Source: Candidatus Roizmanbacteria bacterium
GTDB lineage: Bacteria; Patescibacteriota; Microgenomatia; UBA1406
NCBI GenBank assembly: GCA_024653645.1
Contig: JANLHK010000031.1
Coordinates: 1-13,318, forward strand
Direction of reading: 5' to 3'
Length of the DNA: 13,318 nt
A program made the translations under genes and the position numbers. The notes beneath the pieces are model-generated. The model saw nothing but the letters and a program-made list of their open reading frames with translations. It ran no database searches and was not told the origin of the DNA. Shown one piece after another: positions 1 through 7,379 of the stretch (its first letter is position 1; each line of letters begins with the position of its first letter).

Positions 1-610
1 GGTTGGTGGCAATTTCGGGTGACATCGAGACCCGCAACACTGACAATAACTGCATGATCAATTCTGATGTTGATGAGGCTCCTTTTTCTACCACATTAAA
101 AGCCCCGTATTGTTTATTATCAAAACGTCGATCAATATTCACAATTTTTTCACGGGCAAATATATCGGGATTTTCAAGATACAGTGAACCTAACTGTTCA
201 AGACTGGGAGCGTCAATCGCAATAATAGCATCAACCGCCCCACCGGTATAACTGAATTGTACCTGTTTCGCATCAATAGGCTTGCCTCCTTGACGAGGTT
301 CAACCAGAATATTGAAACGATCTTCAGTGGTGTTATATGACACTTGATTAACGGCGTCTTCCTTGCAGGCAAACGAGATCTTCAGCACATTGCCTCCCAA
401 ATCAAGGGTGGATGAAATTTTATCGCTTCCGGTCAATCCTTCTGCGATTTTTTGAGAAGCTTCGGTACATACGCGGGCCATTTTGCCTTCTTGTACGAGG
501 GCTAAATAGAGACCCAATGCCGCGGCAAATGAGTCGCGCTTTGCGCCTTTGCCCAGCACGAGTAATACCGAATTAGCTTGTTTAATCAGTTCAATAAGCT
601 CTTGATTCAT
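1..610 (-). CDS. DHH-family phosphoesterase-like protein, likely inactive, 3' end cut off by window
   Basis: The reading frame opens with ATG at 610 and runs off the window edge after 203 codons with no stop. The ATG overlaps the infB stop as ATGA, so translation is probably coupled to infB. The fold matches the DHH phosphoesterase N-domain (NrnA, RecJ): residues 15-38 align without gaps to the family's first motif plus helix (ending AALGLYLAL), IAIDAPSLEQLG at 130-141 matches the second motif, and NIDRRFDN at 158-165, followed by YGAFNVVEKGASSTSEL, matches the DHH motif region. The catalytic residues are eroded. The first motif, normally H-x-N-P-D-G-D, reads GKGAKRD, and DHH reads DRR (bases 125-133). 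Active members degrade nanoRNA or cyclic dinucleotides with two metal ions. This copy probably cannot, and may bind a ligand or have a structural role. The family call is fairly safe; loss of activity is inference. Confidence 0.72.
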   Translation of the reverse strand, partial: MNQELIELIKQANSVLLVLGKGAKRDSFAAALGLYLALVQEGKMARVCTEASQKIAEGLTGSDKISSTLDLGGNVLKISFACKEDAVNQVSYNTTEDRFNILVEPRQGGKPIDAKQVQFSYTGGAVDAIIAIDAPSLEQLGSLYLENPDIFAREKIVNIDRRFDNKQYGAFNVVEKGASSTSELIMQLLSVLRVSMSPEIATN

Positions 611-2040
611 GGTAGATACCATTTTACCATGTCACCCTTACTGAAGTCAATACTATCGGATAGTAACATGCCACACTCTTCTCCTCGTTTGACACTTGCT
701 ACAGGCTCTGTTTTTTGATACAGAGACTTCACTTTTGACTCTCCCACTATCTTCTTTCCCCGTACGATTTCGGCAATCAAACCCGTCTCCACTTTACCTG
801 CATTCACCTTTAGTCCGGCGATGCGGTTTTGGCCTTTTTCAAATATCGCTATAATTTTTCCCTCTCCTACCTTACGCGCCTCCTTTTCGCGCTTTGCCCT
901 CAGGGCAAGAATAAGGTCATCGATATCATCCAACAGCTCATACATCAGTGAAAATTCAAACAAGGTTACGCCCAGCGAGTCCGCTTTCTGACGGATGTCC
1001 TTCTTCATTCTGGCGTTAAACAGTAGAATGGTCGCCTGTGCACCTGCGGCCCGCTCTATATCGCTTTCAGTGGGTTCCCCGATGCTGCTGTCAATAATCT
1101 GTATTTCCTCGTACTCTATAAACCGCTCACGGATCACTTCAAGCGAGCCATAGGAGTCGGCACGGATAATAAAGGCAAATTTCTTGTTCTGGTCAGCAAA
1201 TCCTTCAGTCCCGTCAGTGGTTTGAGTTGCTACCACTACTTCTGGTTGTGGTTCACTGGCTGGCTGTACCCCTACCCATGCGCCGGCAGATACCGCCTCA
1301 TGCATACCCAGCAGCTCAACCGGCATAGATGGTGTTGCCCTGTCTATCGCAACCGCCTTATCGTTAAAGAGCGCTCGTACCTTAACATCCTGGTTTTCAA
1401 TTTTGACCGTGCTTCCTACACGCAGCGTTCCATTACGGACAATGAGTGTGGGGATAATGCCTCGCTTGTCTTTTTTAACCTCAATCACAAACCCCTCAAC
1501 TGAAGCATCAGGGTCATAGGTCAACTCATGCATGTCGGCAACCAGGGTAATGAGTTCAAATAAGGTATCCAGTCCCTGTCCGCTTTTGGCTGAAATCTGA
1601 ACATAGGGAACATCGCCACCACGTCCTTCAAGGATTACATTCTGCTTGCTTAAATCCTTGATAACTTTCTCAGGAAGGGCGTTGGGAACATCTATTTTAT
1701 TAATCACGACAATGAAAGGGATTTTTGCTTCCCGAATAATGGCGAGTGATTCAAGGGTTTGCGGCTGTACCGAACTGTCTGCAGCTATGACCAATAGCGC
1801 GATATCTGCGGTGGTGACTCCTCGTTTGCGCAGACTGCCAAACACTGCATGTCCAGGAGTGTCGATAAAGGTAATGCGTCGCTGAGAAGGAGTCGTAATT
1901 TCATAAGCACCGATGCGTTGAGTAATACCACCCGCCTCACCCGCAGCTACGTCGGTTTTACGTATCGAATCTAGCAGTGTGGTTTTCCCGTGATCGACAT
2001 GTCCAACAACAACGATCACTGGTGGTCGTACTTCTTTCAT
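607..2040 (-). CDS. infB: Translation initiation factor IF-2, short form
   Basis: This GTPase brings fMet-tRNA to the 30S subunit and promotes subunit joining. At 477 residues it is far shorter than E. coli IF-2 because it begins only about a dozen residues before the G domain and lacks the N-terminal IF2N and linker regions. G motifs are intact: GHVDHGKT (13-20), GGITQ (37-41), DTPGH (60-64), NKID (114-117) and SAK (150-152). Domain II follows at about 180-265, domain III from about 288 (ADSYGS at 294-299), and the C-terminal fMet-tRNA-binding barrel is complete, ending KGDMVKWYLP. A short form without IF2N is, from memory, common in CPR bacteria, so I read it as natural rather than broken. 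It starts 8 bases after nusA, with a weak AAAGG upstream, and its TGA stop overlaps the next start. The nusA-infB pairing is widely conserved. Confidence 0.97.
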   Translation of the reverse strand: MKEVRPPVIVVVGHVDHGKTTLLDSIRKTDVAAGEAGGITQRIGAYEITTPSQRRITFIDTPGHAVFGSLRKRGVTTADIALLVIAADSSVQPQTLESLAIIREAKIPFIVVINKIDVPNALPEKVIKDLSKQNVILEGRGGDVPYVQISAKSGQGLDTLFELITLVADMHELTYDPDASVEGFVIEVKKDKRGIIPTLIVRNGTLRVGSTVKIENQDVKVRALFNDKAVAIDRATPSMPVELLGMHEAVSAGAWVGVQPASEPQPEVVVATQTTDGTEGFADQNKKFAFIIRADSYGSLEVIRERFIEYEEIQIIDSSIGEPTESDIERAAGAQATILLFNARMKKDIRQKADSLGVTLFEFSLMYELLDDIDDLILALRAKREKEARKVGEGKIIAIFEKGQNRIAGLKVNAGKVETGLIAEIVRGKKIVGESKVKSLYQKTEPVASVKRGEECGMLLSDSIDFSKGDMVKWYLP

Positions 2041-2048
2041 TATGTCTG

Positions 2049-3044
2049 TTATGCCTTTGCGGGCGGAACGTCCACTGTAGCTTCTGCAGAGGTGGGCGCA
2101 TCTTTAGCAACAGCCTTTAAGGTGTAATCAGCAATTTTTGAAGCAAGCCTAATATTCTGGCCTTCTTTTCCGATAATCAATGACAGCTCATCGGAGTCAA
2201 CCCGAATAGTCGCATGTTTGTTCTCTTCATCAAGCTCAATCTCAATCGGTTTTGAGGGAGAAAGGGCATTAATAATGAGCGTTTTCGGGTCGTCATTCCA
2301 CTGTACCACATCAATCTTTTCATCAACGCCCAGTGAATGAATAACCGATTGGATACGGACACCACGCTGCCCCACGCAACTGCCGACGGGGTCTACACCA
2401 CGTTCTTTGGAAGCAACCGCAATCTTGGTTCGCTCGCCAGCCTCACGCACAATGCGCTTTATTTCAATGAGTCCCTGTGACAATTCGGGTACCTCACGGC
2501 GAAACAATTCTTCAACCAACCGGGGATCGCGGCGCGATACAATTATTTTGTATCCCGCTCCATCATCAATCACTTCAGAGAGGTAAAGGACTAATCGGTC
2601 ATTAGGGGTATAGTGTTCATTACGGATTTGCTCAGAGGGGGGTAAAATAGCCTCTGCTCGGCCTACATCAATGAATGCCACACGGCCATCAAACCGTATG
2701 ACGCGTCCATTAATCAGGGTTTTCTCAAGCTTTTTAAAGTGAGCTATAACCGATTTTTTTTCGGCTTCACGAATTTTTTGAATAATAATCTGTTTTGCGG
2801 TTTGAGTCGCAATACGTCCAAATCCTGGAGGTGTTATATCTTTACCATCGCGATATAACGTTGCTTCACCAGTACCAGGGTCAATGCGCACTTCAATGTC
2901 TTCTGATTCTTCTTCGTTATATTCCTTTTTATACGCTATTTTCACGGCTTCTTTGATAGACGTCAATACATCATCAAGCGATATACCACGTTCAGTGGCT
3001 ATCTGGTTCAGCGCCAAGGCAAAGTCACTTTTGATAATCGACAT
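2049..3044 (-). CDS. nusA: Transcription termination/antitermination factor NusA
   Basis: NusA binds RNA polymerase and nascent RNA and modulates pausing, termination and antitermination. From the ATG at 3044 it is 331 residues. The order is an N-terminal RNAP-binding domain (1-105, with GFGRIATQTAKQ at about 74-85), an S1 domain (about 108-172), KH1 (GSCVGQRGVR at 221-230) and KH2 (IIGKEGQNIR at 290-299), followed by a short tail rich in Ala and Pro. No C-terminal acidic repeats are present. The frame extends upstream to a TTG at 3086, but those 14 extra residues do not resemble NusA, and MSIIKSDFALAL matches the usual N-terminus. Compared with B. subtilis, about 25 residues seem missing from the N-domain just before FGRIA. 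rimP, which often precedes nusA, is absent. A promoter-like sequence sits directly upstream. Confidence 0.96.
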   Translation of the reverse strand: MSIIKSDFALALNQIATERGISLDDVLTSIKEAVKIAYKKEYNEEESEDIEVRIDPGTGEATLYRDGKDITPPGFGRIATQTAKQIIIQKIREAEKKSVIAHFKKLEKTLINGRVIRFDGRVAFIDVGRAEAILPPSEQIRNEHYTPNDRLVLYLSEVIDDGAGYKIIVSRRDPRLVEELFRREVPELSQGLIEIKRIVREAGERTKIAVASKERGVDPVGSCVGQRGVRIQSVIHSLGVDEKIDVVQWNDDPKTLIINALSPSKPIEIELDEENKHATIRVDSDELSLIIGKEGQNIRLASKIADYTLKAVAKDAPTSAEATVDVPPAKA

Positions 3045-3051
3045 AGCCTCA

Positions 3052-3080
3052 ATTGTACTGCCTGAGGGTTGATATAGCAA
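3052..3080 (-). promoter_or_regulatory. Possible promoter of nusA-infB
   Basis: On the minus strand TTGCTA (3080-3075) and TACAAT (3057-3052) are 17 bases apart, resembling -35 and -10 boxes. The -10 ends 7 bases before the nusA ATG, which would place +1 at or one base before the A of the start codon. The match is moderate (4/6 and 5/6) and could occur by chance in this AT-rich gap. A GAGG lies 2 bases before the ATG, too close for a normal ribosome-binding site. Confidence 0.35.
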
Positions 3081-3105
3081 CCGCAAGTCAGGTCAAATTA
3101 GGGTT

Positions 3106-3567
3106 TTAGAGTGGAAAAGTTTTGTCGAAAACGCGGGCAGAGGTGCCATCACTAAATCGCATCGTCAGCTTCACTTCAGTAACGCCTTCGTCGTAGGTAC
3201 AAACATTGGTTGAACAGCTTCCCAGTACAATATCCTTTTCATATGACGAGCCATCCAAGGTAATCGTGCCCTGTACGCCGCGTGGGACCCCGTCTTTGGC
3301 GTCATACAGCAGATCGTATTCAATAGTTTTGTACTTTGAGGGGATATTATCGATCGTGAGCCGTACTTTTCGATTGTTCTCAATGGCCTCAATCGCCACT
3401 TTTACCGATGCCTCAACGGGCTCTACTTCCATACCTTCTGGCAACACCTGCTCCAGTTGCTCTTGATTACCGGTCGGTGTTTCTCGAAAGACAAAAAACC
3501 ATACGGAACCAATCAGGATGAGTACAACGGCACCAATAATGGCGGCAATGACCTTCGGATTTTTCAT
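3106..3567 (-). CDS. Small membrane-anchored protein of unknown function
   Basis: I do not recognise a named family. The 153 residues begin with a short basic tail (MKNPK) and one hydrophobic helix at about 8-27, then an acidic linker (about 33-55) and a region rich in alternating strand-like segments (55-153) that looks like one Ig-like or fibronectin-like beta-sandwich. The helix lacks a clear signal-peptidase site, so it is probably an N-terminal anchor with the domain outside the membrane. Two cysteines (118 and 123, in CSTNVC) could form a disulfide, which fits an exported position. The gene starts 2 bases after the glyS stop and ends 61 bases before nusA, so it is probably transcribed with glyS. 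Its place between two translation/transcription genes does not reveal its role. It is likely real, given its good start, tight spacing and lack of any competing frame. Confidence 0.75.
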   Translation of the reverse strand: MKNPKVIAAIIGAVVLILIGSVWFFVFRETPTGNQEQLEQVLPEGMEVEPVEASVKVAIEAIENNRKVRLTIDNIPSKYKTIEYDLLYDAKDGVPRGVQGTITLDGSSYEKDIVLGSCSTNVCTYDEGVTEVKLTMRFSDGTSARVFDKTFPL

Positions 3568-3569
3568 GA

Positions 3570-4958
3570 CTATTGATTAAGGTACTCAATAAGTTGGGGA
3601 ATTGCAACTCGTTCTTGCTTCATGGTGTCACGGTCACGCACCGTCACGGTTTGATCTTCGAGGGTCTGAAAATCAATAGTCACACAACTGGGCGTTCCTA
3701 CCTCATCCTGGTATTTATACCGCTTTCCGATATTGCCCCGATCGTCCCAGTACGTCACAAAGTGGTTTCGGAGGCTGTTGCACAGCTCCCGTGCCTTGCT
3801 GACTAATTCAGGTTTGTTGGCAACCAATGGAAACACCGCAACGCGATAGGGCGCCAGCGATTGGGGCAGTGAAAGATAGGTGCGCTCCGGCGTCACATGG
3901 TAATGCTCAGAAAGCAACATCAAAAAGAGTCGATTTAATCCCACTGCCGGCTCAATTACGTGCGGCGTATAGGTTTTTCCCGTGACTGGGTCAGTGTAAT
4001 CAAGCTTGACCCCCGAATACTTCATGTGTTGCTGCAAGTCGTAGGTCGTACGATAGGCAATCCCCCACAGTTCCTTCACGCCAAACGGGAATGCATACAT
4101 TAAATCATTGGTCTCTTTACTGTAATGTGAGCGCTCCGCATCACTGTGACGATACCAGGTCAAGTGCTCACTTGACACGCCACATACCTGCGTCACAAAA
4201 TGCCACATAGCCTCTTTCCATGATCCATAGAGCGTTTCCCAATTCGTTTCATCGGCGTCAAAAAAATATTCGATCTCTGCCTGCTCAAATTCAAACGTGC
4301 GGAAGATAAACTGTCCGGTGGTTATCTCATTGCGGAACGCTTTACCAATCTGCCCGATGCCAAATGGCGGCTTGACTCGGGTTGATTCAATCACATGCTT
4401 AAAATTGGTGAATATACCCTGTGCGGTTTCCCCGCGTAAATATGCTAAGCTTTTCTCTTCCTCAACGGCACCAATGTGCGTACTGAATAACAAATTAAAT
4501 TTCTTCGGGTTCGACAGTGCATTGCCCTCTGGACTCATAATGCGATGCTCAATGATAAAAGCACCCATTTCCTCAAGGCTCATCGCCTCAAGGGGTTTGG
4601 CAAGCGATACATTAATACCTTTTTGCACCTGGCTCTCAATCCATACCTCTATAAGATGATCAACACGGTAGCGCTTGTGGGTTTTCACATCCTCAATTAA
4701 AGGATCACTGAATGATGACACATGGCCGGACGCTTCCCACGTGCGCGGATGTAGGATGATCTGGGAATCAATTCCCACCATATCTTCCCGTTTATGAATA
4801 AATTCCCTCCACCATATATTGCGGATATTTCTGAGCAATTCAACGCCAACTGGACCATAGTCATAGGCATTTGCCAGTCCACCATAAATGCTTGAAGTGG
4901 GGTAGATAAACCCCCTACGCTTGGCTAGTGCAATCAGCTCGTCAAGCATAGGTGGCAT
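3570..4958 (-). CDS. glyQS: Glycyl-tRNA synthetase, single-chain dimeric type
   Basis: This class II enzyme charges tRNA-Gly with glycine. It is the alpha2 type found in archaea, Thermus and many Gram-positives, not the alpha2-beta2 type. The 462 residues show the N-terminal RRGFIYPTSSIYGG (14-27) and YDYGPVG (32-38), motif 2 with FRNEIT (208-213), a conserved FPFGVKELWGIAYRT segment (290-304), motif 3 at 333-346 (PHVIEPAVGLNRLF) and an anticodon-binding domain from about 370. Several normally constant positions differ: RPETAQG reads RGETAQG (175-181), REFEQME reads FEFEQAE (222-228), and the EPS of motif 3 reads EPA (336-338) followed by GLNR. The start is either ATG 4958, overlapping recO by 17 bases with a weak GGAA upstream, or ATG 4949, three codons later. 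The symbol glyS is also used for this type. Confidence 0.95.
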   Translation of the reverse strand: MPPMLDELIALAKRRGFIYPTSSIYGGLANAYDYGPVGVELLRNIRNIWWREFIHKREDMVGIDSQIILHPRTWEASGHVSSFSDPLIEDVKTHKRYRVDHLIEVWIESQVQKGINVSLAKPLEAMSLEEMGAFIIEHRIMSPEGNALSNPKKFNLLFSTHIGAVEEEKSLAYLRGETAQGIFTNFKHVIESTRVKPPFGIGQIGKAFRNEITTGQFIFRTFEFEQAEIEYFFDADETNWETLYGSWKEAMWHFVTQVCGVSSEHLTWYRHSDAERSHYSKETNDLMYAFPFGVKELWGIAYRTTYDLQQHMKYSGVKLDYTDPVTGKTYTPHVIEPAVGLNRLFLMLLSEHYHVTPERTYLSLPQSLAPYRVAVFPLVANKPELVSKARELCNSLRNHFVTYWDDRGNIGKRYKYQDEVGTPSCVTIDFQTLEDQTVTVRDRDTMKQERVAIPQLIEYLNQ

Positions 4959-5487
4959 CTAAAAATTTCCATGTTTTACGAATATCGCGCTGGGTAATTT
5001 CCTCTACCGTGCGCAGGATATCGTCAAAGGTCACAATATCATCATGGTAATACCCTAAGGTCGTCAGAATGGTTACTAGAAAATGATAGGTGACTTGCTT
5101 CGTGTGGGGACTTATTGCCAAGGTTCGCAAATATTGTTGCATGTCTTCATACAGCTGGGTCTCTGGTTCCTCGACCGGCAACAGACGATTCAGCACATCC
5201 ATGGCCAGCAGCAATGCGGTGCGTTTGCCCGAATTATCCTTCAAGACCTGCAATCGGCTCACCAAGTCAACATTGCGCAAATACGTATATCCCGCATGTT
5301 CCGCAACATCAAAATGTATCACATTAAACGTATCGATAATACCCACTCGGCGACTGGTTATGCTATTGGCACCCTTAGCCAATACAAACTGTTTCCCTCG
5401 TTCTTTGTTGAATATCACCAGGAGCTGGTCACGTTCCTTACTTCTTCCTTTGCGCAACACGATGCCTTCCCACGATTGCTTTTCCAT
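4942..5487 (-). CDS. recO: DNA repair protein RecO, short form
   Basis: RecO works with RecR and RecF to load RecA onto SSB-coated single-stranded DNA. The N-terminus fits the RecO OB fold: EGIVLRKGRSKERDQLL (7-23), a strand ending FVLAKGA (34-40), and a Tyr-rich segment near 67-72. A helical region follows from about 85. The protein has 181 residues against about 240-250 in E. coli or B. subtilis, and contains no cysteine, so the C-terminal zinc-finger region is absent. The stop is a genuine TGA inside the overlapping glyS start, with no sign of a frameshift continuing the C-terminal domain, so the short form looks natural. It begins 15 bases after the DUF4012 gene and is probably in the same transcript. 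The family call rests mainly on the N-terminal OB fold and the recO-glyS neighbourhood. Confidence 0.85.
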   Translation of the reverse strand: MEKQSWEGIVLRKGRSKERDQLLVIFNKERGKQFVLAKGANSITSRRVGIIDTFNVIHFDVAEHAGYTYLRNVDLVSRLQVLKDNSGKRTALLLAMDVLNRLLPVEEPETQLYEDMQQYLRTLAISPHTKQVTYHFLVTILTTLGYYHDDIVTFDDILRTVEEITQRDIRKTWKFLDATYA

Positions 5488-5502
5488 ATATATGTCTACT
5501 AG

Positions 5503-7359
5503 TTACAACGTGATGATTGTGTCGTGCTTCAGCGGCTGTGCCCACGTGGTGTTATCATAACTGACGGTCGTATCCATAACCTCAACACCCGGCTGCTTTT
5601 GAATCATCAATTGATATGCACCCTCTTTACCTAACACTGAATCAGGAATCTGGTATGTCACTCGTATTTTTGCGATACCCATCGGTTGAATGATTAAAAA
5701 GCCCTCAAATACCTGTTTGTCGAGGTCCGTATATTCACGCACCGGCATTTCGGATCCGACGAATTTAACGAGTTTGGCACCTTTGGGTACATACACGCGT
5801 ACCCAATTGCGCAACGGTGCGTTCAAACACAGGTTTCCGCGTTCAAGATTACAATCAGATGCAGGATGGCTATTGCGGTACTCAAGCGTTACTTCACGCT
5901 CAATCATATTGCCTTGTTTCTTAGCAACTGAATCAAGTTTGTAGCTTATGTACAAGTTCGATTTTGCTCCAGCAAAATTAGTGTTGTTGATGTGTAAATA
6001 ATCCCCCGTGGTTGCCTTAATGCGACCACCGTAGCCAATTGACTCAATGGCCTTTTGGGCTTCCGTATCCTCTAAGTACACTAATATATGTTTCTCATCC
6101 AACTCGGTTAAAAAGTTCTGAGACAAGCGTCCCCAGTATTGTGAGGGTGAGACTCCCAATGCTTTCTGCATGATGTTGAACAGCAATACTGACAACAAGC
6201 TCTTGCGCTGTTCACGGAAATACGGTGTGGGACGGGTAATCACATTTTCAAGCTCATAAATAACCTGTGGACAGTCACAACGAGGATCATTGTCTGCCGT
6301 AAACGTAATGCCGCCTGCCTCAGTCGGTCCAAGAATGGCCAAGGTAGTAGTTAGTACGCGGGTATCGATTGAGATGATGCCATCATAGTCAAGTTCCTTT
6401 GATCCTCGTGCCAGTAAATCTTCAAAATATCCGATTGATTTCACGTAATCAGGTGAAATATTGCTGTCGCGGATGAAAAACTGCGACACACCCTTATGAT
6501 AGCGTCTAATCTCATCCGGAGCAGCCGGATGATTAATGGTATTGTCGAGATCATATATATCGCTTGACTCAGCAATACGAATCTGGCCCTTATCAATTGA
6601 GAATAGGGCATAGGCAGTAATGAACCCCCCTGTTGGCCGTAACTCCTTATCGTTGAGAAACAGCACAAGGTATTTTTGTTCTTCGTCTTTTCCTAAAATC
6701 TTCGGCAGTTGTTTAAACAATGGCTTTGCGTCCGTTGCTAGACTCACAATGCCGGTAATCTGCGTATAGGCGTTATTGACTTTGTCGCGTATAACGTACT
6801 TTCCTATCTTCTTGGGGTAGCGTTGAGGATTAATTTGTTCAAGCTCTTTTTGAGCTTTTTCAAGATCAACGCTTATCTTATCTATTTGCGGTACTAACTT
6901 ATCAATGGTCAGAATGGCGGTTTCAAGACGATCTTCGGTTGATTGATTTGAAAATTGGCTTCCTTTTTTAAATCCAATAAGGTCGGCGTACGGCTCTAAG
7001 GCAACGACTGACTGTTTCCCTGCTGATAACAAATAATCTGCTGCTGCCATACCATGTTCCATGTCGCTCAATACATAACCCACCAACGGCACGTGCTTAT
7101 ACATAAATGCCGGCTGTGCGATATCAGTCACGACACGCAGTTCTTTTTGAAGAGCAGCCACATTTTTTTCAAGCAACACCAGATCCTGTTTTTTTGCTGC
7201 ATCAAACGTGGCTTTAGCCAAGGTCTGCAGTTTCGTTTTATGAGCGTAGGCTCGTGACAGAGGTAAAAACAGCGTAACAAAGAGAAATATACCTAATACG
7301 ATTACTACTGAAAGAATTCCGACCCATACTTTTCTGCCAACCGTATTTCTTCTACTCAT
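5503..7359 (-). CDS. DUF4012-type membrane-anchored extracellular protein
   Basis: A large protein of 618 residues from ATG 7359. A basic tail (RRNTVGRK) precedes one membrane helix at about 11-38, and the rest should lie outside. Helical, probably coiled-coil segments cover about 45-80 and 140-180. The DUF4012 core follows, with its signature NDKELRPTGGF at about 236-246; strand-rich sequence makes up the C-terminal third. Four extracellular-side cysteines (a CDC pair near 361-363, and two near 503 and 511) may form disulfides. DUF4012 proteins are known from actinobacteria and CPR, often near polyprenyl glycosylphosphotransferases, as here, which suggests a role in surface glycan export or attachment; the biochemical function is unknown. 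A TTG at 7374 is an alternative start: AAAGGAG at 7394-7388 is 13 bases before it and 28 before the ATG, so the start remains uncertain. Confidence 0.88.
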   Translation of the reverse strand: MSRRNTVGRKVWVGILSVVIVLGIFLFVTLFLPLSRAYAHKTKLQTLAKATFDAAKKQDLVLLEKNVAALQKELRVVTDIAQPAFMYKHVPLVGYVLSDMEHGMAAADYLLSAGKQSVVALEPYADLIGFKKGSQFSNQSTEDRLETAILTIDKLVPQIDKISVDLEKAQKELEQINPQRYPKKIGKYVIRDKVNNAYTQITGIVSLATDAKPLFKQLPKILGKDEEQKYLVLFLNDKELRPTGGFITAYALFSIDKGQIRIAESSDIYDLDNTINHPAAPDEIRRYHKGVSQFFIRDSNISPDYVKSIGYFEDLLARGSKELDYDGIISIDTRVLTTTLAILGPTEAGGITFTADNDPRCDCPQVIYELENVITRPTPYFREQRKSLLSVLLFNIMQKALGVSPSQYWGRLSQNFLTELDEKHILVYLEDTEAQKAIESIGYGGRIKATTGDYLHINNTNFAGAKSNLYISYKLDSVAKKQGNMIEREVTLEYRNSHPASDCNLERGNLCLNAPLRNWVRVYVPKGAKLVKFVGSEMPVREYTDLDKQVFEGFLIIQPMGIAKIRVTYQIPDSVLGKEGAYQLMIQKQPGVEVMDTTVSYDNTTWAQPLKHDTIITL

Positions 7360-7379
7360 TGGTGTTTTGCTCAAAACTA

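Noticed and set aside
3..251. Plus-strand open frame at the window start
   Set aside because: It is antisense to the DHH-like gene, whose minus-strand frame aligns with a known family and overlaps infB precisely.
3045..3086. TTG start for nusA 14 codons upstream
   Set aside because: The added residues do not match NusA, no ribosome-binding site precedes the TTG, and the stretch holds the promoter-like boxes.
5083..5560. Overlapping open frames of about 140-156 codons on the plus strand opposite recO
   Set aside because: They are antisense to a recognisable gene, have shadow-like composition, and have no motifs or plausible starts.
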